Both the position numbers and the translations under genes were made by a program. The notes below the pieces were generated by a model that searched no databases, was not told the DNA's origin, and worked only from the letters and a program-made list of their open reading frames with translations. Shown here piece after piece: positions 55,793-64,000 of a stretch of DNA of 64,000 nucleotides. Within the stretch, counting starts at the first letter, position 1. Each line of letters begins with the position of its first letter. Origin of the DNA: Mycolicibacterium sp. P1-18 (lineage in GTDB: Bacteria; Actinomycetota; Actinomycetes; Mycobacteriales; Mycobacteriaceae); NCBI RefSeq assembly GCF_008329535.1, contig NZ_NPKR01000015.1, forward strand, positions 62,001 through 126,000. Reading direction: 5' to 3'.

Positions 55793-56160
55793 TCGCGCTT
55801 GACTTCTGGGCCGTCGTCCGGCGTGGTCTCGGCACTGCCGCCGTCACGGGCCTCGACTCCCACGGTGGACGGCTCGGGCTCGGCAGGCACGTCCGCGGGT
55901 TCCTCGGGGTAGTCCTCCGCCGCGGCCTCGGGATCGGCCACCGCCGGCATGACGGTGGTCGCGTCCTCACCGTCGTCGCCCTCGTCGGACTCGACGGTGG
56001 TCTTGGACCGTTCCCGAAGGGCGTCGACGATGAGCAACAGCACGCCGATGACGCTGGCCCCGATGCACACCCAGGCGATCAGCTCATTGCTGGTGACCAC
56101 CGCGGTCACCAGTGCGGCGAGACCGATGACGGCAAGGACTAGCGCAACGATCAGCATCAA
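55789..56160 (-). CDS. small membrane protein with acidic tail, Rv2144c-like
   Basis: 123 residues. Two N-terminal membrane helices (about 3-24 and 28-47), a basic junction (RERSK), then an acidic Pro/Glu-rich tail (EDATTVMPAV, AEPEPSTV). Topology would leave the tail in the cytoplasm. It lies next to wag31 as Rv2144c does, a transmembrane protein of unknown role. It converges on the PRTase gene with a 4-bp overlap. Confidence 0.8.
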   Translation of the reverse strand: MMLIVALVLAVIGLAALVTAVVTSNELIAWVCIGASVIGVLLLIVDALRERSKTTVESDEGDDGEDATTVMPAVADPEAAAEDYPEEPADVPAEPEPSTVGVEARDGGSAETTPDDGPEVKRD

Positions 56161-56168
56161 TCAGCCGA

Positions 56169-56990
56169 TCAGTTGTTGCCCCGGTTGAACTGGTTGAACC
56201 CGCCGCCGTCGTTGTTGGCGGTCGAGTCAACCGGTGCCGCCGAGCCGCGCTGGCCGAGCTCCTCGAGCTGAGATTCGAGGTAGGTCTTGAGGCGCGTGCG
56301 GTATTCGCGCTCGAAGGTGCGCAGCTGCTCGAGCCGGCCTTCGAGAACGGTGCGCTGCTGGTTGATGGTGCCCATGATCTCGGTGTGCTTGCGCTCGGCG
56401 TCGGCCTGCAGGGCGTCGGCCTTCTCCTGAGCCTGCCGCAGCTGGGTCTCCGAGCGCGTCTGCGCGTCGGATAGCAGTGCGTCGGCGCGCGCCTTGGCCT
56501 CGGACACCGTGGTCTCCGCGGTCGAGCGGGCCTCGTTGACCATCGCGTCGGCCTGCGCCCGCGCATCGGCGAGCATCTTGTCGGACTCGGCCTTCGCCGT
56601 GCCGGTCAGGCGGTCGGCGGTGTCCTGGGCCAGGCCGAGGATCTTCGCGGCCTTGATGTGCGAGTCCTCGCTGACGGGCGCGGCGGCGACCGGCTGCGGC
56701 GCCTCGTAGACCGGCTGCGGAGGCGCGACGGGCTCCGGCTCGGGCTCGGGCTGCTGGTACTGCGGAATCGACTGGGTGGCCTGGACCCCGCTGCCGGAGC
56801 GCGCGCTCGACAGCTCCTGGTCAAGTTCCGCGACCCGCTGACGGAGGTCGGCGTTCTCCTCGATGAGGCGGGTCAGTTCGTTCTCGACGAGATCGAGGAA
56901 GGCGTCGACCTCGTCCTCGTTGTAACCACGCTTGCCGATCGGCGGCTTGCTGAACGCGACGTTATGGACGTCGGCTGGTGTAAGCGGCAT
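56169..56990 (-). CDS. wag31: polar growth protein Wag31 (DivIVA)
   Basis: 273 residues from ATG at 56990 (MPLTPADVHNVAF). The N-terminal membrane-curvature domain has FSKPPIGKRGYNEDEVDAFLD; a coiled coil (about 30-65), a Pro/Gln/Glu-rich linker (YQQPEPEPEPV), and a long C-terminal coiled coil (about 110-250) follow. The tail ends GGGFNQFNRGNN. It marks poles and organises cell-wall synthesis in mycobacteria. The upstream 170 bp should contain its promoter, which I could not pin down. Confidence 0.97.
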   Translation of the reverse strand: MPLTPADVHNVAFSKPPIGKRGYNEDEVDAFLDLVENELTRLIEENADLRQRVAELDQELSSARSGSGVQATQSIPQYQQPEPEPEPVAPPQPVYEAPQPVAAAPVSEDSHIKAAKILGLAQDTADRLTGTAKAESDKMLADARAQADAMVNEARSTAETTVSEAKARADALLSDAQTRSETQLRQAQEKADALQADAERKHTEIMGTINQQRTVLEGRLEQLRTFEREYRTRLKTYLESQLEELGQRGSAAPVDSTANNDGGGFNQFNRGNN

Positions 56991-57162
56991 TGTCTGCCCC
57001 CTTGAGGTCTGGACCGTCAACCGGTGTCATATGAAAGCCATGCGGGAAGTAACTGGCGTCCATCCTGTCACAGTAGACCCGGCGGTTGCGGTTGAGGTCC
57101 AGATTAAGAGCGAATTTCACAGTTCAGGGGGCCGTCGGCAGTCGTCCGCCAGCCGGCTCGAG

Positions 57163-57447
57163 CTACTGACTCCAGGCCAGTTCCATGCCGATGAACGCGG
57201 CCAGGAGAAGCACCATGATCGACAGGTCGAAACGCACCGCACCTATCGTGAGCTGGGGAATGATGCGGCGGAGCAGCTTCACCGGCGGGTCGGTCACCGT
57301 CATGACGACCTCGAGGACGACGACCATGAAGCCTCGCGGACGCCAGTCCCTGGCGAACGAGCGGATGAACTCGACGACCACCCGTGCGATGAGCAGGAGC
57401 CAGAACGCGAACAGCACGAAGCCCAGGATCGAAAAGAACAGCGACAA
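57163..57447 (-). CDS. YggT-family membrane protein, Rv2146c-like
   Basis: 94 residues with two membrane helices (about 4-24 and 70-92) flanking a basic loop (FIRSFARDWRPRGF) and TDPPVKLLRRIIPQ, the YggT signature. Between sepF and wag31 as in other actinobacteria. Function unsettled; often linked to division or osmotic tolerance. Confidence 0.93.
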   Translation of the reverse strand: MSLFFSILGFVLFAFWLLLIARVVVEFIRSFARDWRPRGFMVVVLEVVMTVTDPPVKLLRRIIPQLTIGAVRFDLSIMVLLLAAFIGMELAWSQ

Positions 57448-57539
57448 CTGAGCGACCTCACTCCGGGCGGTGGTGACAGTGGGTAGAGCTGGAAGACGAG
57501 TCGAAAGAGACTTGGTCTAGGACCAGCCTACGCAGACGG

Positions 57540-58214
57540 TCACTTGTAGGCGTAGAAGCCGGCCTCGGCGATGCGCTTGCGCTCGTCGGCGGTGACGGCG
57601 ACGTCGGCCGGCGAAAGCAGGAAGACCTTGGTGGCGACCTTGTCGAACGAGCCGCGCAGGGCGAATGCCAACCCGGCGGCGAAGTCGACGAGACGCTTGG
57701 CGTCGGCGTTGTCCATCGAGACCAGGTCCATGATCACGGGCGTGCCGTCACGGAAGCGCTCACCGATGGTGCGGGCTTCGCTGTAGTCCTTGGGACGCAG
57801 GGTCGTGATCTTCGCCAACGGGCTGCCCGCCTCGAAGAGTTCTGCCATGCGACGCGGCTCCATGGCCACGGCGCCGTGGGTGGCGCCACGCAGCGTGTTG
57901 AAACGCGGGCGCTCGAAGTCGTGCCGTCCCCGGAAGGAGGGCTCGTCGGCGTATCCGCCGCGGTAACCCGCTGGGGCGCCTGCCATTTCGCGCTCGAACT
58001 CGCGGGCGCCGGGACGGTCCATCCGGTCGTCGTAGCCGCGGGGCTCGGCGGGGCGGGCGTCGTATCCGCGGCCCTCGTCCTCGAAGCGCTCCTCACGGGC
58101 GCGACGCGGGTACGCGGCACGCGACGTGCGGTCGTCGTCGTCGTAGTACTCGTCGTCGTAATCGTCCATCGGCGCCATACCGAAGTAGGCCTTGACCTTA
58201 TGCAGTGTGCTCAT
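57540..58214 (-). CDS. sepF: cell division protein SepF
   Basis: 224 residues. The N-terminal amphipathic helix MSTLHKVKAYFGMAP is the membrane anchor; a long charged, Asp/Arg-rich linker (about 20-120) follows. The C-terminal SepF domain (about 130-215) has ITTLRPKDYSEARTIGERFRDG and VDFAAGLAFALRGSF, ending VFLLSP. It tethers FtsZ to the membrane. Corresponds to Rv2147c. Confidence 0.97.
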   Translation of the reverse strand: MSTLHKVKAYFGMAPMDDYDDEYYDDDDRTSRAAYPRRAREERFEDEGRGYDARPAEPRGYDDRMDRPGAREFEREMAGAPAGYRGGYADEPSFRGRHDFERPRFNTLRGATHGAVAMEPRRMAELFEAGSPLAKITTLRPKDYSEARTIGERFRDGTPVIMDLVSMDNADAKRLVDFAAGLAFALRGSFDKVATKVFLLSPADVAVTADERKRIAEAGFYAYK

Positions 58215-58278
58215 CGGAGACCCTTCTGATGACTGAAATTCGTGTTGTCTGTGATGAAGATGTGACTGGAGTGACTAC

Positions 58279-59028
58279 TCAGGGTGACGTTAGAGGACGG
58301 GGCCCCATAAGCGCGGTACCGACACGCACACACGTCGAGCCGTGTTTCACCGCCGTCTCCAGGTCTCCGGACATGCCTGCCGAAAGACCGAGACGTTGCT
58401 GGTAGAAGGCCTGTACCCGGTGCAGTTCGGCTTCTAAACGCACGAATGACGCGGCCGCGTCGGCGTGTAGCGGCGGGATCGCCATCAGGCCCGCGAACTC
58501 GAGCCCGTCGGTGGCGTCGGCGAGCGCGCACAGCTCGTCCACGAGGTCCGGCGTCCCGACGTCCACCCCACCCCGGTCGGGGTCGCCGTCCAGGCTCACC
58601 TGCACGTAGACCCGCAGCGGGTCCGCCCGCGTGCCCTCGCCCAGCGCCTCGGCGGCCCCGCGACCCAGCGCCTCGACCACCGCGGCGCGGTCCACCGAGT
58701 GCGCGGCGTAGGCCCAGCCGGCCACCGCGCGCGCCTTCTTGCGCTGAATGCTGCCGATCATGTGCCAGCGCAGCACCGGCCCGCCGGACTGCTCCACGTA
58801 TTCGGCCAGTTCGGCGATCTTGGCAGACGCCTCCTGCTCCCGCGACTCACCGAAGGCGTCGCATCCCAGCCGCACCAACTCCACGACGTCGGACGCCGGA
58901 AAGAACTTGGTGACGGGCAGCAATTCGATCTCGGACACGTCGCGACCCGCCGCAGCCGCGGCGGCGTCGACCCGCTTCCGCAGGGCGGCAAGGGATTCGG
59001 CCAGCTCGGTGGCGCGCGTCGAGGTCAT
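58279..59028 (-). CDS. yggS: YggS/PLPHP-family pyridoxal-phosphate homeostasis protein
   Basis: 249 residues from ATG at 59028, overlapping the upstream stop by ATGA; ATG at 59037 is less likely. The PLP-binding lysine lies in LLPVTKFFPASD near residue 45, with FGESREQE, WHMIGSIQRKK and HGSTCVRVGTALMG completing the pocket. It is a non-catalytic PLP carrier; corresponds to Rv2148c. Confidence 0.95.
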   Translation of the reverse strand: MTSTRATELAESLAALRKRVDAAAAAAGRDVSEIELLPVTKFFPASDVVELVRLGCDAFGESREQEASAKIAELAEYVEQSGGPVLRWHMIGSIQRKKARAVAGWAYAAHSVDRAAVVEALGRGAAEALGEGTRADPLRVYVQVSLDGDPDRGGVDVGTPDLVDELCALADATDGLEFAGLMAIPPLHADAAASFVRLEAELHRVQAFYQQRLGLSAGMSGDLETAVKHGSTCVRVGTALMGPRPLTSP

Positions 59029-59732
59029 TCCATCCACACCAGGGAGGCGAGGCGGCCGGTCGGCGCAGACCGTCGGTGGCTGAACAGATTCGGGTCGTCG
59101 ACCGTACAGCGCGGGTCGACGCCGACGTTGGCGATGCCGAGGGCGGTCAGCTGCCGGGCGATGCCGGACCGCAGATCCAGACCGGCGGTGCCGCGTGCGG
59201 TGGTGGTCCGGCTGCCGGGCAGGGCCGCCTCAACGTCGGCGGCCATGTCGTCGGGCACCTCGTAGTTGCGGCCGCTCACCGCCGGGCCCAACAGCACCGA
59301 GATGTCCTCGACGTGCGCGCCATGGGCGATCATCACCTCCACGGCCCGCACCACGACGCCCAACTTGGCGCCCGCCCGGCCAGCATGCACCGCGGCGACG
59401 ACGCCCGCCCGGGGATCGGACGCAAGGACGGGAACGCAGTCGGCGGTCACCACCGCCAACGCCAACCCGGGCCGGGTGGTCACCAGACCGTCGGCGTCGT
59501 CGACCGCGCCGTCGACCGGTCCGTCCACCACGACGACACGGTCACCGTGCACCTGATTCATCCAGACGACTCCGTCGGGACCCAGCCCGGTGGTCTCGGC
59601 GAGCCGCGCCCGGTTCGCCGCCACCGCGGCCGGGTCGTCTCCGACGTGGTCGCCGAGGTTGAAGGTGTCGAACGGCGGAACCGAGGCGCCACCGGCCCTC
59701 GTCGTGGTCACACATCTGATGCGTCGGGTCAC
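59025..59732 (-). CDS. pgeF: peptidoglycan editing factor PgeF / YfiH (laccase-domain)
   Basis: 235 residues from GTG at 59732. Motifs: FDTFNLGDHVGDDP, MNQVHGDRVVVVD with the zinc His, VVTADCVPVLASD with Cys, and VAAVHAGRAGAKLG with His. In E. coli PgeF removes mis-incorporated L-Ser from muropeptides; other members act on nucleosides. Corresponds to Rv2149c, between ftsZ and yggS. Confidence 0.92.
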   Translation of the reverse strand: MTRRIRCVTTTRAGGASVPPFDTFNLGDHVGDDPAAVAANRARLAETTGLGPDGVVWMNQVHGDRVVVVDGPVDGAVDDADGLVTTRPGLALAVVTADCVPVLASDPRAGVVAAVHAGRAGAKLGVVVRAVEVMIAHGAHVEDISVLLGPAVSGRNYEVPDDMAADVEAALPGSRTTTARGTAGLDLRSGIARQLTALGIANVGVDPRCTVDDPNLFSHRRSAPTGRLASLVWME

Positions 59733-59766
59733 GCTGCCAGTATCCCGGCCCTCGGGAACGGCCCGA

Positions 59767-60915
59767 TCAGTGACGCATGAAGGGCGGCACGTCGACGTCG
59801 TCGTCGTCGTCCCCACCGCCGCCGATGCTGACCGTCGCACCGTTGGTGTGCACGGGCACGCTCGCCGGATCCGGATCGAACGCCGACGGCGGCCGCAGCT
59901 TGCCGGAGGTGCCGGAGGCGACCGACGGACTGCCGAGGCCGGCGCCCACGACGGGCTTGCGGCTGGGACCTGCGGCGTCGAAGCCCGCGGCGATCACCGT
60001 CACGCGCACTTCGTCGCCGAGCGAGTCGTCGATGACCGTGCCGAAGATGATGTTGGCCTCGGGGTGGGCGGAGTCCTGGACCAGCGACGCCGCCTCGTTG
60101 ATCTCGAAGAGGCCCAGGTCGCTGCCGCCGGCGACCGACAGCAGCACGCCGAGGGCACCCTCCATGGACGCCTCGAGCAGCGGCGAGTTGATGGCCATCT
60201 CGGCCGCCTTGAGCGCGCGACCGTCGCCGCGCGCCGAGCCGATGCCCATCAGCGCCGTGCCCGCCCCGGACATGACGCCCTTGACGTCGGCGAAGTCGAC
60301 GTTGATCAGGCCGGGGGTGGTGATCAGGTCGGTGATGCCCTGGACGCCGTTGAGGAGCACCTCGTCGGCGCTGCGGAAGGCGTCCATCAGCGAGACCGCG
60401 GCGTCACCCATCTGCAGCAGCCGGTCGTTGGGGATGACGATGAGCGTGTCGCAGCTCTCGCGCAGCGCCGCGATGCCGGCCTCGGCCTGGTTGGACCGGC
60501 GCTTGCCCTCGAAGGAGAACGGCCGCGTGACCACTCCGACGGTCAGGGCGCCGAGCTTGCGGGCGATCGTCGCGACGACGGGTGCGCCACCGGTGCCGGT
60601 GCCGCCGCCCTCGCCCGCGGTGACGAAGACCATGTCGGCGCCGCGCAGCAGCTCCTCGATGTCGTCCTTGGCGTCGTCGGCGGCCTTGCGTCCGACCTCG
60701 GGGTCGGCGCCGGCGCCGAGACCGCGGGTGGAGTCCCGGCCGACGTCGAGCTTGACGTCGGCGTCGCTCATCAACAGCGCTTGCGCGTCGGTGTTGATGG
60801 CGATGAACTCAACGCCCTTGAGTCCTTGCTCGATCATCCGGTTGACGGCGTTGACGCCGCCGCCACCGATGCCGACCACCTTTATTACTGCGAGATAGTT
60901 GTGCGGGGGTGTCAT
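59767..60915 (-). CDS. ftsZ: cell division GTPase FtsZ
   Basis: 382 residues from ATG at 60915. Tubulin signature GGGTGTGGAPVVA near 102-115; N-terminal VVGIGGGGVNAVNRM; T7 loop NVDFADVKGVM with catalytic Asp; C-terminal peptide DDDDDVDVPPFMRH for partner binding (SepF, FtsW). Forms the Z-ring. Corresponds to Rv2150c. A 147-bp gap to ftsQ should carry its own promoter. Confidence 0.99.
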   Translation of the reverse strand: MTPPHNYLAVIKVVGIGGGGVNAVNRMIEQGLKGVEFIAINTDAQALLMSDADVKLDVGRDSTRGLGAGADPEVGRKAADDAKDDIEELLRGADMVFVTAGEGGGTGTGGAPVVATIARKLGALTVGVVTRPFSFEGKRRSNQAEAGIAALRESCDTLIVIPNDRLLQMGDAAVSLMDAFRSADEVLLNGVQGITDLITTPGLINVDFADVKGVMSGAGTALMGIGSARGDGRALKAAEMAINSPLLEASMEGALGVLLSVAGGSDLGLFEINEAASLVQDSAHPEANIIFGTVIDDSLGDEVRVTVIAAGFDAAGPSRKPVVGAGLGSPSVASGTSGKLRPPSAFDPDPASVPVHTNGATVSIGGGGDDDDDVDVPPFMRH

Positions 60916-61062
60916 CGGTAGTCTTCCTCCTGGGCCAACCCTCAACCTCAACCATAGGCTTAGAGTTATGTCAAGTAGTTTCGCGCAAACAGAACGGTAG
61001 GGCGAGCACGCGAGGTATCCGTGCAGGCGCGCCGCGACACGCCGCGGGATTTTCCGAGCGGC

Positions 61063-61992
61063 CTACTTGACGGTCGGAAGGTCCGGACTCGACAGGTCGT
61101 ACGTGGTCCCCGGCTGCGTCAGCAGCGCACCCAACTTCAGCGCCTTCTCGTCGGTGCGGTCGGTGGTCCCCCAGATCACCTGCCGACCGTCGAACAGGGT
61201 CAGGGTGATCGAGGCGACCGACGGCGCGGCGATGCGGCTCACCTGCGACGCCACCTCGGGACGCAGCGCGGTGAGCACCTGCAGCGCCGCCAGCGTCGGC
61301 AGGTCGGTGGGCCCCGGCGTGTCGGCGTCGAGGTACGGCAGCCCGGGGGGCGGTGGCGCCGTCGCGAAGTCGACCCCGTCCCGGTCGAAGAGGTGCGAGC
61401 CGTCGGGATAGTCCTTGACCACCACCGGAACCCGCTCGACGATCGTGATCCGCAGCGTCGACGGATACTCGCGCTGCACCCGGGCGCTGGCGACCTTCCG
61501 GATGGTCGCGACCCGGTCGGCGACCGCGTCGGTGTCGATCTGCAGCAGCGGGGTGTCCGCGGGAACCGCCGCCGCCTGCTGCACCTCGTCCTGGGTCAGC
61601 GTCACCAGACCGGTGATCGCCATGACCCGCGCGGACATGATCGGCGTGAAGTACAGCAGCAGGCCCGCACCCACGACCAGCACGCTGATCAGCGCCGACC
61701 ACATCAGGGCCTTGAGCCCCCTGATCAGACCCCGGGCGGCCGGCTTCGGTTCGTCGACGGGCCGGCCGGCGACGCGTCGCTTGGCCTCCCGCCGGGCGTT
61801 CTCGATGGCCGTCGCGCGCTCCTGGGCTGCGCGTCGCTCCTCGCGCTCGCGTCTGGCGCGGCGCCGGGGCCCCTCGAAGTCGGGTCCGTCGTCGTCGGTC
61901 GTCGCGAGCTCGTCACCGGGCGGGGCGTCGGAGGGGTCGACCGAGACGTCACCGTCGTCGGCGACGTCCGGCTCGTCGGTCGGGCCGGTCAC
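61063..61992 (-). CDS. ftsQ: cell division protein FtsQ
   Basis: 309 residues. Cytoplasmic N-terminus of about 90 residues, acidic then Arg-rich (RRRARREREERR), TM helix ALISVLVVGAGLLLYF (about 100-115), then POTRA domain with VMAITGLVTLTQDEV and the FtsQ beta domain with YPSTLRITIVERVPVVV and FDRDGVDF. Divisome scaffold with FtsL/FtsB. Two bases separate it from murC. Confidence 0.96.
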   Translation of the reverse strand: MTGPTDEPDVADDGDVSVDPSDAPPGDELATTDDDGPDFEGPRRRARREREERRAAQERATAIENARREAKRRVAGRPVDEPKPAARGLIRGLKALMWSALISVLVVGAGLLLYFTPIMSARVMAITGLVTLTQDEVQQAAAVPADTPLLQIDTDAVADRVATIRKVASARVQREYPSTLRITIVERVPVVVKDYPDGSHLFDRDGVDFATAPPPPGLPYLDADTPGPTDLPTLAALQVLTALRPEVASQVSRIAAPSVASITLTLFDGRQVIWGTTDRTDEKALKLGALLTQPGTTYDLSSPDLPTVK

Positions 61993-61994
61993 GG

Positions 61995-63437
61995 CTACCG
62001 CGCCCCCGGCGCGTCACGTCCGGCCCGCTGCGCCAGCGCGGCCAGGATCTCCCCCGCCAGCATCGTCACGTCGCCGGCACCCATCGTCACCACCACGTCG
62101 CCCGGCGTCGCGGACGACGCCACCAGGTTCGACACGGCCGAGAAGTCGGGGACGTAGCGCACCGGGACGCCCACGTGCTCGGCGACGCTGGCGCCGCTGA
62201 CACCCGCGATGGGCTGCTCCCGCGCGGCGTAGACGTCGAGCACGAACACCTCGTCGGCGAGGCTCAGCGCCTGCCCGAATTCACGGGCGAACGTCTCGGT
62301 CCGCGAATACAGGTGCGGCTGGAACACCGCCACGCAGCGACCCTCCCCCGCCACCGCCTGCAGCGCCTCGAGGTCGACGCGCACCTCGGTCGGATGGTGG
62401 GCGTAGACGTCGAACACGCGCACGCCCGCGGCCGTGCCGACCGACTCCAGCCGCCGCCGGACGCCCTCGAAGGCGGCCAGCCCGTCGAGCACCACGTCGA
62501 CGTCGGCTCCGGCCCGGACCGCCGCCAGCAACGCGCCGAGGGCGTTGAGCGCCATGTGCCTGCCGGGCACCGCCAGCCGCATGCCCCTCGGCTCGGCTTC
62601 ACCCGCCAGGTGAACGGTCGAGACGCTGCCGGTGCCCTGCTGACTCCAGTCAACAAGGGCCGCAGCAAGTTTCGACGACGAGTCGGCACTGCCGTAGCGC
62701 AGCACGTCGACCCCGGCGGCCGCGGCGCGCACCGCAAGGGCCGCCGCACCGGGGTCGTCTGCGCACACGACCAACGATCCACCGGGCCGCAGCCGCGCAA
62801 CGAATCCGTCGAAGACGGCCACGTAGGCCTCGACGGTGCCGAAGAAGTCCAGGTGATCGGCCTCGACGTTGGTGACCACGGCGACGTCGGGGGCGTACTC
62901 GAGCAGCGAGCCGTCGCTCTCGTCGGCCTCGGCGACGAAGCACTCGCCACTGCCGTGGTGCGCGTTGGTGCCCGCCTCGCCCAGATCGCCGCCGACCGCG
63001 AACGACGGGTCGAACCCGGCGCGCTGCAACGCCACGACGATCATCGAGGTCGTCGTCGTCTTGCCGTGGGTGCCCGTGACCATCACCGTCGTGTAGCCGT
63101 CCATCAGCCGGGCCAGCACCTCGGGACGCAGGATGACCGGGATGCCGCGGCGGCGGGCCTCGACGAGTTCGGGATTGTCCTTCGGGATCGCCGCGTGTGT
63201 GCTGACGACGACGGTCGGGCCGCCGGGGAGCATGTCGAGCGACGACGCGTCGTGCCCGATCCTGATCTCTGCGCCACGGGCCCGTAGCGCGACCACCCCA
63301 CGCGACTCCTTGGCGTCCGACCCCGACACCAGCCCGCCCCGGTCGAGCAGGATGCGCGCGATGCCCGACATCCCCGCGCCCCCGATGCCGACCATGTGCA
63401 CGCGACGCAACGTCGACGGCAGTTCCCGCGGATTCAT
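61995..63437 (-). CDS. murC: UDP-N-acetylmuramate-L-alanine ligase MurC
   Basis: 480 residues. Dinucleotide-like VHMVGIGGAGMSGIARILL, P-loop VTGTHGKTTTTSM near 115, EADESDGSLL and VDVYAHHPTEVR-like (FDVYAHHPTEVR) substrate region. Adds L-Ala to UDP-MurNAc with ATP. Start overlaps the murG stop by ATGA. Confidence 0.98.
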   Translation of the reverse strand: MNPRELPSTLRRVHMVGIGGAGMSGIARILLDRGGLVSGSDAKESRGVVALRARGAEIRIGHDASSLDMLPGGPTVVVSTHAAIPKDNPELVEARRRGIPVILRPEVLARLMDGYTTVMVTGTHGKTTTTSMIVVALQRAGFDPSFAVGGDLGEAGTNAHHGSGECFVAEADESDGSLLEYAPDVAVVTNVEADHLDFFGTVEAYVAVFDGFVARLRPGGSLVVCADDPGAAALAVRAAAAGVDVLRYGSADSSSKLAAALVDWSQQGTGSVSTVHLAGEAEPRGMRLAVPGRHMALNALGALLAAVRAGADVDVVLDGLAAFEGVRRRLESVGTAAGVRVFDVYAHHPTEVRVDLEALQAVAGEGRCVAVFQPHLYSRTETFAREFGQALSLADEVFVLDVYAAREQPIAGVSGASVAEHVGVPVRYVPDFSAVSNLVASSATPGDVVVTMGAGDVTMLAGEILAALAQRAGRDAPGAR

Positions 63438-64000
63438 CGCGCCCTCCGATGCTCGGTGGCAACGTCGAGAGCCACCTCGGCGACCCGGCGCGCGGCGTCG
63501 CGATGCCCGGCGAGTGTGGCGGCCGCGGTCATCGCCGTCAGCCGCGGTGGATCCCCCAGCAGCACGCGCACGGTCTCGATGATGAAGTCCGACGTCAGAT
63601 CCGCGTCGGCGATCAACAGACCACCGCCGGCGCCCACCACGGGCAACGCGTTGAGCCGCTGCTCGCCGTTGCCGATGGGCAGCGGGACGTACACCGCGGG
63701 CAGACCCACCGCGGTCACCTCGGCGACCGTCATCGCACCCGACCGGCAGATGACCAGATCCGCGGCCGCATAGGCCAGATCCATCCGGCTGAGATACGGC
63801 ACCGCCACGTAGGGGCGGTCGCCGACGGCCGGGACCGGCAACTGCAAAACGTTCTTGGGGCCGTGGGCATGCAGCACCGCGATGCCCGCCGCGGCGAGGT
63901 CGCCGGCGGCGCCGGAGACGGCCCGGTTCAGTGACTGCGCGCCCTGCGAACCGCCGAACACCAGCAGCACCCGGTCGTCCTCGGAGAAGCCGAAGTGCGC
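63434..64000 (-). CDS. murG: MurG glycosyltransferase (lipid II synthesis), N-terminus off the window
   Basis: Only the C-terminal ~188 residues are visible; the gene continues past the right edge. VLLVFGGSQGAQSLNRAV and the sugar-nucleotide loop CRSGAMTVAEVTAVGLPAVYVPLP identify MurG, with GNGEQRLNALPVVGAGGG following. It transfers GlcNAc from UDP-GlcNAc to lipid I at the membrane. Corresponds to Rv2153c. Confidence 0.96.
   Translation of the reverse strand, partial: AHFGFSEDDRVLLVFGGSQGAQSLNRAVSGAAGDLAAAGIAVLHAHGPKNVLQLPVPAVGDRPYVAVPYLSRMDLAYAAADLVICRSGAMTVAEVTAVGLPAVYVPLPIGNGEQRLNALPVVGAGGGLLIADADLTSDFIIETVRVLLGDPPRLTAMTAAATLAGHRDAARRVAEVALDVATEHRRAR

Overview
The window is high-GC actinobacterial DNA and almost certainly comes from a fast-growing, environmental Mycobacterium (Mycolicibacterium). 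Evidence: the Pup-proteasome genes dop and mpa, the mycothiol ligase mshC, an MTB12-type antigen beside an LppK-like lipoprotein, wag31/sepF next to the ftsZ-ftsQ-murC-murG cluster, and many GTG starts. The backbone runs in the same order as M. tuberculosis Rv2112c to Rv2153c, recalled from memory and not searched. The extra genes between backbone blocks are typical of larger saprophytic genomes.

Layout: (1) 1-10.2 kb: dop (cut by the window edge), an unusual convergent two-component pair, an Rv2113-like membrane protein, mpa, two MTB12-like exported proteins, trmI, a RecB-type nuclease and a thioesterase. (2) 10.2-23 kb: flavoprotein disulfide reductase, DUF4126 protein, hisG-hisE, sugar MFS porter, HAD phosphatase-metH with a possible riboswitch-like leader, PAC2 protein, and a coupled DUF1254 lipoprotein/fatty-acid desaturase pair. 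(3) 23-30 kb: SDR, mshC, cysQ, a GNAT protein with a gyrase-like N-terminal part, then a kinase-fold/DUF3090/phosphatase cassette, uppP and a small protein, all on the minus strand and mostly tightly packed. (4) 30-34.4 kb: lppL, a small protein and pyrD chained by overlapping GTGA codons, then PEBP and M20 peptidase genes. (5) 34.4-35.3 kb: tRNA-Leu(GAG), with a 13-bp copy of its 3' end 746 bp away enclosing one orphan gene, so probably a mini-island. (6) 35.3-49.8 kb: esterase, a 1331-residue fused nitrate reductase-flavoreductase with its NarK transporter, a DUF1206 protein, an 850-residue exported protein built of 11-residue repeats, a universal stress protein and a TctCBA carboxylate transporter. 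(7) 49.9-55.8 kb: a CitA/CitB-like two-component system divergent from tctC, an M24 peptidase-like protein, a glutamine-amidotransferase-like protein, an SRPBCC-SDR fusion and a phosphoribosyltransferase. (8) 55.8-64 kb: division and cell-wall cluster with wag31, yggT, sepF, yggS, pgeF, ftsZ, ftsQ, murC and murG (cut by the window edge).

Functional themes are protein turnover by pupylation, histidine and methionine synthesis, mycothiol/sulfur metabolism, nitrate assimilation, tricarboxylate uptake under its own two-component control, and polar growth and division. I saw no insertion sequence, CRISPR array, rRNA or prophage. The observations most worth following are the 11-residue-repeat surface protein, the metH leader, the tRNA-Leu mini-island, the mshC-linked cassette of uncharacterised genes, and two genes whose conserved N-termini extend past any ATG/GTG/TTG codon.
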